A stretch of DNA of 64,000 nt from Vitis vinifera (taxonomy: Eukaryota > Streptophyta > Magnoliopsida > Vitales > Vitaceae), in assembly GCF_030704535.1 (NCBI RefSeq), contig NC_081809.1:1162501-1226500 (forward strand), written 5' to 3'. Below the pieces are notes generated by a model, which was not told the DNA's origin, searched no databases, and was given only the letters and a program-made list of their open reading frames with translations. Made by a program: the position numbers and the translations under genes. Of this stretch, positions 55,739-64,000 are shown one piece after another. The stretch's first letter is position 1. Each line of letters starts with the position of its first letter.

Positions 55739-56500
55739 ATATATATAATACTAAAAACTTTTTACCTTATTCAATGTGAGATCACAATCATCCCCTATAC
55801 AAATATAATGTTCTTATTGTGTCTCCTAGATTACATGGTTAAGCATACAAGCACCTCTTGTGAGACCTAATAAACTCCTAAATCAGGGTCAAGGATTATC
55901 TTTGATATCATTTGTAATAATCCGATTCCAATTATGTAGATGTTGTCTATCGTACTTCAAAAGGTTTCTCATAATTTTAAAACATGTTTATAAAGTTAAG
56001 AGGAACTCATACATATATAGTATCAATGTATGGTTTGTCATTCATTCCCCATGTTGACACGACATCTTTGTTGTGTCCCATAAGATTGTGGGATAAACAA
56101 AGAAACACCTTTATGAAGTCAAACAAACTCTCACATTAGAGTTAGGATTGGTTTCAATACTATTTATAATAATTTACTTCTAAGTGTGTAAATATTATCC
56201 TATGTACATTTAAGAAACTATTACAATTTTAAAATGTATTTACACAGTTAAGAGAAGCCTACACATATATAGTGTTATGAACTTTTTTCTCGATATTGAT
56301 ATGGAAGATATTTGCCTCACAATAGGTGTATATCTGTTTGATCTTAAAATCTTGTGTGTAACAATGAAGATGTTTATGTTTGTATTGAGGGTGATTGTGA
56401 TATTTCATATCAGATAAGAGGAAAAATTCTTAATACTATATATGTATGAACTTATCTTAATTATATAAATACATTTTAAAACCGTAAGGACCTTTTAGGC
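55739..56500. repeat. Cluster of dispersed short repeats, direct and inverted
   Basis: This is the right-hand continuation of the repeat split by the copia element. Further direct copies of the TAATTTTAAAAYRTRTTTA...AGTTAAGAGRA...ATATATAGT core lie at about 55968-56030 and 56225-56275. One inverted copy (56398-56490) reads, on the minus strand, as the same core. The last direct copy and the inverted copy form an imperfect inverted repeat with arms of roughly 90-110 bases. Confidence 0.65.
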
Positions 56501-58100
56501 CTAGCCTAAAGTATAACTGTGATATGATTTGACGCATCCCACTTAATTGATACTTTAACAAGACTCTAATCAATTATACAACAAAGTGGTTGCTTCTAAT
56601 CCTACTAGAAGCAGAAGTTGCAATTCCAAATAAGTTGTATGCATTTCAGCGATGTCGTTATCTAATTATTATTTTAAAACAATTAAACAACACAAGTTTG
56701 AAGTTTGAATAAGGTATTAATTAGGATAGGCATTATGTGACCACCCAAGAAGCTAGTTTCCCTGGTCAACTAACCGGGTCTCTCTTAGCTTTCTTTTGAG
56801 AAAAAAAAAAAAATGGTGGGTGAACATCATCTCCTAAAGCCTTACAGCTTGCTATCTTTTTCTTTTATGGTAAAATTAACATTAAGGGAACCATCAATCT
56901 TCTGATTCCTCTCGCTCTCTCCCACTCTCATAGACATTGAAAACAATTAGAACTTTATACTGTTCATTGTCCCTGTCATACTTAAAATTGTGTGAGTGAA
57001 AGCAAACAAAATGTGGGAGACAGAGCCATAGAGGGGGTTGATGCCAACTTGGCTCTTGCTTGCTTCCAGCGGTGAAACTGGGAAAGACAAAGCAAGAAAG
57101 AGAGAACACTGGATATATACGAACTTCAAAAAGGAAGAAAACAAGGTGTGCCTCTTACCTCTTGCTTCCTTCGAAACTTTGAAGTGAAAATAAAATTAAG
57201 AGAGAAGAAAAAAAGAGAAAAGCATTGGATATGTACGAACTTCAAAAAGAAGAAAAGAAGGTGCCCTGTGGATGGATGTATAAAGTTGTTTACAAAGTTA
57301 ATTTTTAGTATTAATAGCATTACTTTTCAATTACACGACTCATGCTTATTAAATGAGATAAAATTACAAAAATAGTTAATATGTCCCGAGAACTTCAATA
57401 AAAATATGTTAATATTTATGAGGTTTTTAGGTGATTTGATCAATTACACTCACATCTATAATTTATAAATGATGTGTTATTTATTGAGGTTATAGAAGAG
57501 TCTTAATAATATAAGAAGTTAAAAACAAACGTAATGAATTTTATTATACGAATAATTTTATATTTTTACTATGATTTGAAAATATTTTTAGTAAATATAA
57601 TACTTAAATTATTTTTTAAATATTTAATTAATGTAAAATTTTGCTAATAAAATGAATTGAAGAAAAGACATAAATCTTCTTGGTTTTCCAAATATAAATG
57701 AATTATATGAACTGAATTTGTATTAAAAAAGAGTTTGGCACAATAAAGACTATTTTCTGAACAAAATTGGTCTTTTCCAAACATGAAATGAGGTCAAAAC
57801 AAAACTCAAAGGGGTGCTTTTAAAGTATGAGCTTCCTTCTTCCACAAATTTAGCCATGGAAGAGAGAAGGAAGTTAAGAGTCTTACTCAACAATGACCAA
57901 CCACACACATGAAAAGGCTTCTTCCTCCTTTTCTATGGTATTCCACAATCCTTCCCAAAACCCACCTATACTTGATGATTTGGACAGCTTTAGACCACAC
58001 ATAAATCCTTCTTTTTTTCTTATCCAATTACCCATAGAGATTTTCTCATCAAACCCAAATTTAGAAGAAGATGCACATATGGAAGTGACAGTCATTTGAC
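56501..58100. other. Intergenic region with one weak small ORF
   Basis: AT-rich sequence. The ATG at 57893 opens a 68-codon ORF ending at 58099. Its translation begins MTNHTHEKASSSFSMVFHNP and is not low-complexity, but I recognise nothing in it and see no signal peptide or cysteine pattern. It may be chance. A duplicated phrase (GGATATRTACGAACTTCAAAAAGRAGAAAA) lies at about 57112 and 57227. Confidence 0.4.
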
Positions 58101-58621
58101 CATAAGATAGGTGAACCCCAAGTCTTACAATTTCAAAATAAGTTATGTGTCCAGCAGACTAACACCCGTCTATTAATTTTTATTTATTTTTAATTTTATT
58201 AAAATATGGATGGCTTCACTTTCGAGGGAAAGAAGAGGAAGAAAATGCTTGCCCACTAACTCAAGCCCCTGTCCCATATGGTGACATTGTCAGTGCTAAC
58301 TGGCAACCACTACAAAACGGTGTCGTTTTGGCCTTTTCTTCCCCTCCCACTCAGACCAGAAAAATTTAGTTCTAATAAAAAGCGGTGCTGGAAATAGCAG
58401 AAAGTGGGGCGGCAATATAGGGATAGTGCCCTTGTAATGAGGGGCCTTTTTAACGGAAAATGGAAAGGTAAACCCCGGGCTTGTTCCCACGGGGTATGGT
58501 TTGCATTGCTTTCCACGCGCCAGACGGGGTTGGTTGGAAACTTGGGCAGTGGGGTTTGATTGGGTGGGATGTTGCACGCGGGTTGGTGGAGCGTGGGGGT
58601 GGGGAAACTGTGGTCTCAAAG

Positions 58622-58630
58622 TATAAATAG
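58622..58630 (+). promoter_or_regulatory. TATA box of the Raf-like kinase gene
   Basis: TATAAATAG stands about 380 bases before the start codon. It is followed by a long GA-rich leader of the type common in plant genes. No closer TATA box is visible. Confidence 0.55.
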
Positions 58631-58849
58631 TTAGATTCAGATGATGATGAGAGAGAAAGAGGGAGAAGACACCATTGCCAAACTGCCCAAAAGAGGAGAG
58701 AGGAGAGAGAGTCAGAGAGAGAAGAATCCAAAAACCTAAAAAGAGAAAGAAGATAGAAAGGGGAAGGGAGCGAAAGTAGAGAGCTTCTTGACCCTTCAAT
58801 CTCTCATTCTTCAATTCCAAGAATTGACTGTACAGAGAGTAACACAGAC

Positions 58850-58961
58850 ATGAAGACAGAGGAAGGAAAGAGGGAGGGAGGGGAGGGGGCGAGTGAATGA
58901 GATTCGTGAATCTGTGATTATGGTGTCTCATTTTCAGGTCACGGTTGGTCATTTCCCGTGA
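58850..58961 (+). promoter_or_regulatory. Upstream ORFs in the Raf-like kinase leader
   Basis: Two short ORFs precede the main start if the leader is unspliced. One runs 58850-58900 (16 residues, Glu/Gly-rich), the other 58920-58961 (13 residues, MVSHFQVTVGHFP). A still shorter one overlaps the end of the first, at about 58897. Upstream ORFs can lower translation of the main frame. Whether they lie in the mature leader is not shown. Confidence 0.5.
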
Positions 58962-59003
58962 AATTGTGAGGTGGGTATTGTTTGTTTTTGGGCTTTGTTG
59001 GCC

Positions 59004-62000
59004 ATGGACACGCCTCCAGCTGAAGAGCTGCTGAGGAAGATCCAAGAGCTGGAAGCGGGTCATGCGCATCTCAAGGAAGAGATGTCGAAGCTGATGGTTT
59101 CTGGACCCAAATCGGACCATGGGCATCAGAGGTCGCACTCGACATCGCCACAGAGGTCGAGGTTTTCGTCGCCGGCGACATCGTCATGGAGAAAGGGAAG
59201 CGGTGGGTTCGACGGACCGGCGGGGTGGAGGAGGGGGTCGGCGTCGTTCCGGCATTCGTCGCCGTTGCAGAGGGAGAGCCGAAGTCGTGATCCTTCAAGC
59301 ACTGCCGGCGGTGGTGGTGGCCCGGCGGCTTACAAATTTAATGATAAGCAGTATTCGAATATTTTGCAGAGCATGGGGCAGTCAATTCATATATTTGATC
59401 TCAATGGTCGCGTAATCTATTGGTGAGTTATTGGATTTTGGCTTGTTTTGCACATCCAGATGCTCATTTACTTGATCTGTTGATACGGGTTTAGTTTGTT
59501 TTCTTGTCATATCTGAAGTTGTTGGCCAATTGTAGTTTGTGATGCAAACGATAAACTCTGAACCTGCAATTTGAATTAGAGATTGAATTTGGGTTTTTGG
59601 ATGTGGATTTTTTCCATATGTTAATTTGGGAATATATCTGTGTTACAGGAATAGAACTGCTGAAAAACTTTATGGTTATTCAGCTGAAGAAGCCCTCGGT
59701 CAGCAGGCCATTGAGCTCCTATCGGATGTCCAGGACTACGCTATTGCTAATAATATAGTGGATCGAGTATCAAGGGGGGAGAGCTGGACTGGGCAGTTCC
59801 CTGTGAAGAATAAGATGGGGGAGAGGTTTCTAGCCGTTGCTACCAACACTCCATTCTATGATGATGATGGTACATTAATTGGGATTATTTGCGTATCTAG
59901 TGATTCGCAGCCCTTTCAAGAAATAAGAGTTGCAATGTCCAATGAGAGGCAATCAGAAGCTAATGCGAGCTATAATCGTTCCCGAAGCAGTAGTGCTTCG
60001 GCAAAGCTTGGTCTTGATCCTCAGCAGCCTATTCAAGCTGCAATTGCCTCCAAAATATCAAATTTGGTTAGTACTACACTTTTGTATTTTTGTATTTATT
60101 TATATCGTATGTTTATTTATTAATTGCTAGATCCACCAAAACAGGCTTCCAAGGTGAGCAACAAAGTTCGGAAAATTAAGGCTGGGGAGAACAATGTGGT
60201 TCGCGAGGGTGGGAGTGGAGATAGTCATCATTCTGATCATGGTTTCTCAGATGCAGCTTTCTCTGACCATAGGGAGGATGCAACTTCAAGTGGAGCTAGC
60301 ACCCCCAGAGGAGATGTGGCACCATCTCCTTTTGGCATATTTTCTCAGGCAACTGCTGATGAGAAGTCCCCAGGAAAGAACTTAAGAGATTCTGGTGATG
60401 AGAATGAAGGGAAACCTGGGATCCACAGGGTTATTACCTCCAAGGCAGAGGCATGGATTGGCAAGAAAGTTATGTCATGGCCATGGAAAGGGAATGAACG
60501 GGAAGGGTCGGAGGTAAAGACAAACCGGTTTGGTTGGCCCTGGTTGCAGAATGATCATGAGAATGACATGGTCCAACCAAAGAATCCCAATTTTGGTGCA
60601 AAAACCGAAAACCTGGTGAGTGAAAGTAATCGGCACGGGAATAATGATGCTTCAGGGTCCTGGTCTTCATTTAATGTTAACAGCACGAGCAGTGTAAGTA
60701 GCTGTGGCAGTACCAGCAGTAGTGCTGTTAATAAAGTGGACATGGAAACTGACTGCTTGGATTATGAAATTTTGTGGGAAGACTTGACTATTGGAGAACA
60801 GATTGGGCAAGGTAACCATCTTTCCAGTGAATATGATATGCATGTTTATTACTGTTTAGTTTCAGAAATTATCATTTTTTTTCATGGTTCTGTTAAATCA
60901 TGGGTTGAATGGATGAAACTTTACAAGTGGAACATGAAGCCATTCTCCTATATTTTTCCTAAGTTGGGTATTCCTAGACATGTTAATGAGGTGAACAAAG
61001 GGATATGGCCTACAAACCCAGTTATCGATCTTATGAGTTCTTTTGCTATTGACTGCAAATTAATTCATTGGTGTTGGGGCAGGTTTCTCTTTGTTTCTTT
61101 GTTCCTGTGATTTCTTGTCTTCTAATCTATATTAGAACACTTTTCCTGCTTCAAATATTCTAATATTTGTTTGCTGATCTTGTTCAATAACTATTCCTGC
61201 AGGATCTTGTGGAACCGTATATCATGGTCTTTGGTATGGATCAGTATGTGCTTCTGCTCTTCTTTTGATAAGTTCATTGCCAAGAGGATGCATGAAATGT
61301 GATATTCATGAACCCTAATTAGGTTAGAAGGTGCAATGCCAACCTTCAATTATCCAAGTTTGAGCCCTTTATGTCCATAAATTATGCATTATATGGATAA
61401 AATGTGACTCAAATTGCTAGCATTCGATGTATTCCCATCCTCTGGCTAAATTTGGGTTTTCCATGTTTAACATATTACGCGTTATATGGATGTGTTGTTG
61501 CTCAACCTTCCATAACCCATGTTATAGTGTAGGCACGGTCTAGGGGCAGGCACTACCTTTTGTTCTCATAAACGATGGTACCTTTGTTTTCATTTTTTCC
61601 CTTAAAAAAAAGTATCTTTCTTTGAACATGGAAGAAGGGAAGGGCAAAAGAAAATGTTTTGGACATTCTTCTTGTTTGGTTGAATGATGTTCATGTTGTC
61701 GCAGGATGTTGCTATCAAGGTGTTCTCCAAGCAGGAATATTCAGATGACGTGATACTTTCATTCAGACAAGAGGTTTTTTCTTGCTAGCACATTTTTAGT
61801 GTATTGCTATTAGGATCAATCAATTTTGATTGCATGAACTTGGAACTCAAGTGAAATTAATTGGACAGCTGAACTCTCCCAATGATATTCTTGAACCTAT
61901 TTAATGACAATTCTCCTAGTTCTGCATTTTCTTTGCCATTACATGTGTAAACATGTTGGATCTCATGTCAGCTTCCAAGATCCGCTTACATGGTCTATTG

Positions 62001-64000
62001 ATTTCATTGCAATCTTGACTTCTTCTGGTGATTTTAGGTCAATACTCCTGTCCTTCTCCACACATGCGCTTGCTATGCTCTCAATAGACGCTCAAAGTTG
62101 TATCTTAACACGCTGAGAGAAAGTTGAGATGGTTTAGTCATCTGCAACAAATATCATTGACCTTAGTAAGAGGGAGTATTATGGTTATAGGTTGAAAGGC
62201 TTGTGCCGATGAAGGAGAGGCAAACCTTCATTTCTTTTCTTATGTAAGAAAACATGTGAATATAAATTATTGAGGAAAATTTAAGATACAATGAAGGACA
62301 AGAAGACCTTCAAGAATCAAACCATAGCTTATAACGCACTGCCAAACATAAGAACAGGCAAATAACATGCAACTGACACTAATGCCCTCTAGATGCTTCT
62401 AAAATGGTGGTACAAAACTCACTTCTAGAGCTGCATAGGATCTCTAGTTTCTCTCAGCAGGTGGCTATGTTTTTAGACACCCATTTGAATCAATAATGAA
62501 TAACCTCTGAGGCTGTCCCAAAAGAATCAGAATGATTTTTGCATGGCTTTGGAATTTTAGATAATTTTTTGGAATAGATCCTTCAAAGCAGACAAGGATC
62601 TCTTTTTCTTCTTCCTCCTGCCTTATGGTGAATTGTAATCATTCTGCTATATTTTATGCATCTTGAAATTGCAGCAGGGACTGCATGTTAATAGGTTTTA
62701 TTGTTAACACTGATATCAGTGTTTGGTTTTGTTTATGAAGGTATCTCTCATGAAAAGGCTTAGACATCCAAATGTTCTGCTCTTCATGGGTGCAGTAACT
62801 TCACCTCAGCGTCTATGCATTGTCACTGAGTTCCTTCCACGGTGTGTTCTCTGCTTTCCGATTGAAAACTTTCTCAAGCAAGCTTATTTCATGTGTCTTG
62901 CCTTGTAAAATTGGCCATATTTGATTTTCTTTTTTTGGGCTGCTTATAATCATGTAATAGTTTCTCAGAATGTTAGGGCCAATTCACTTATATATCCATT
63001 TTTTTTTATAATGCAGTGGAAGTTTATTTCGGTTACTCCAAAGGAACACATCCAGACTAGATTGGAGACGACGTGTACACATGGCTTTGGATATAGTGAG
63101 TATTAAGCATCCATTTGCTATATGGAAATGATTACTTTTTTGGTTATTCAAATATAAGATATCTGTTAAACGGCATCTAACAAAAGAAGACACAAATCTT
63201 AGTAAAACGGAAACAATTTTCATTTCAAGCTGACAATCAGTGAAGGGTACTCATTCCAATGGTACAATTGTATTGATTTCCATTTGTTTTGTATAATTGC
63301 TTTAGTTAATTTCTCATACAAGTACACCTTTTATTGCTCTAACTTCTGTACAGGCACAAGGCATGAACTATCTTCATCATTTCAACCCACCTATCATCCA
63401 TCGTGATTTGAAGTCTTCAAATCTTCTAGTTGATAGAAACTGGACTGTGAAGGTCTGCCTTTGCTTCTAATTATTTATCCAATTTTTCTTCTTTTGTTGG
63501 GCAACAAACCTTATAGGTGTATGCAAATATATCCATTGTGATTGTATTTTACATTTTAACCTCTTTTTTATTTTTTGAGTTAAGGTTTAACATGATTTCA
63601 TTTCATGTTGAGTCAACAGGTTGGTGATTTTGGTCTATCACGTCTCAAACATGAAACATATCTCACAACAAAGACTGGGAAAGGAACGGTACTAACCGGC
63701 ACTCACTACCTCTTCCGTTTAATTGGATCTACTTGAGCATGATCTAAACAATAATTCAAGTTCTCAATAGTTTAACAAATTATCCTTCTTGTTTTGTAGC
63801 CTCAATGGATGGCTCCAGAGGTTCTCCGTAATGAACCCTCAGATGAGAAGTATGGCTTAAATCTTTAAGATGGAATAAAGTTAAACATGGCTGTGATATG
63901 TGTGATTCAAGTTTACTTTTGTACATCTCCGGGCTTTGTCAAATTAACATATATTCTCCTATCTCTGTTTGGAAACATTTAGGTCTGATGTATATAGTTA
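59004..64000 (+). CDS. PAS-domain Raf-like MAPKKK (group B), 3' end outside window
   Basis: Exons: 59004-59422, 59649-60066, 60145-60811, 61203-61243, 61705-61773, 62741-62841, 63017-63095, 63354-63452, 63620-63688, 63800-63849 and 63983 onwards. Every junction keeps frame with GT-AG introns. The start [17 protein letters not shown] begins a short coiled-coil-like stretch. A PAS domain follows (about 115-230, [34 protein letters not shown]; quoted in parts: [20 protein letters not shown]). Then comes a Ser-rich linker and the kinase: [12 protein letters not shown] (about 500), VAIK lysine (520), HRDLKSSN (614-621), DFGLSRL (634-640), PQWMAPEVL. The C-lobe end is missing. This is the plant PAS-kinase Raf group (Arabidopsis RAF7-RAF12 relatives, some linked to ABA and seed dormancy), known only by family here. 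Ligand for the PAS domain is unknown. Confidence 0.94.

Larger units (their letters stand above)
50668..55743 (+). mobile_element. Complete Ty1/copia LTR retrotransposon with target duplication
   Basis: Identical 164-bp LTRs (50673-50836 and 55575-55738) begin TGTTGAATATAATG and end CTTTCAACA. The 5-bp direct repeats ATATA lie outside them, although the AT-rich target makes the exact duplication ambiguous. A tRNA-Met-type primer site follows the left LTR, and a polypurine tract precedes the right LTR. One open frame covers gag-pol. All parts needed for a complete copia element are present. The lack of any difference between the LTRs points to a recent insertion. Confidence 0.96.

Noticed and set aside
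58296-59138. 280-codon minus-strand ORF opposite the Raf-like kinase leader and start
   Set aside because: It is antisense to a well supported first exon and promoter. Its translation is a mix of His/Pro/Leu runs without domain features.

Overview
The window looks like nuclear DNA of a woody eudicot. It has AT-rich intergenic sequence full of retrotransposon debris, genes with small exons and GT-AG introns, and plant-only families. The protein sequences, the phytochrome in particular, look to me like grapevine (Vitis). That last step rests on memory and was not tested by a search.

Layout. Positions 1-1374 hold the 3' end of a Ty1/copia element (reverse transcriptase/RNase H, then LTR) beside a fragment of a second LTR family. 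Positions 2661-3248 hold a Mutator-type MITE with a 9-bp target duplication. The first gene cluster follows: a small secreted cysteine-rich TPD1-like peptide gene (6258-7003, +), a single-coding-exon CrRLK1L receptor kinase of the FERONIA/ANXUR group (8524-11097, -), and a decayed, 3'-truncated copy of a plastid LdpA-like iron-sulfur protein gene (12407-14714, +). The LdpA copy stops next to an internally deleted U2 snRNA-like gene that still carries a recognisable snRNA promoter (14787-14927, -). From 15 to 32 kb I see no genes. This stretch holds a tandem kilobase-scale duplication (17.4-20.4 kb), a 2.28-kb TG...CA-bounded solo-LTR-like element containing a 47-bp minisatellite whose units each encode a 9-bp-stem hairpin (22160-24441), a 716-bp solo LTR (26990-27705) and smaller direct repeats.

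The second gene cluster is ACLB, the beta subunit of cytosolic ATP-citrate lyase (34099-39573, 16 coding exons, 608 codons plus stop), and PHYE, a red/far-red photoreceptor (41561-49077, 4 exons, 1129 residues). A complete, apparently young copia element (50673-55738, identical 164-bp LTRs, one 1346-codon gag-pol ORF) has inserted into a cluster of short dispersed repeats. The window ends inside a PAS-domain Raf-like MAPKKK gene (59004 to beyond 64000, 10 complete exons plus part of an 11th).

The genes are independent eukaryotic transcription units and do not form a system. Several act in signalling: a secreted ligand-like peptide, a wall-sensing receptor kinase, a photoreceptor and a Raf-like kinase. 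I found no convincing new multi-gene system. The most unusual items are the promoter-bearing U2 remnant, the decayed LdpA copy and the hairpin minisatellite inside an LTR.
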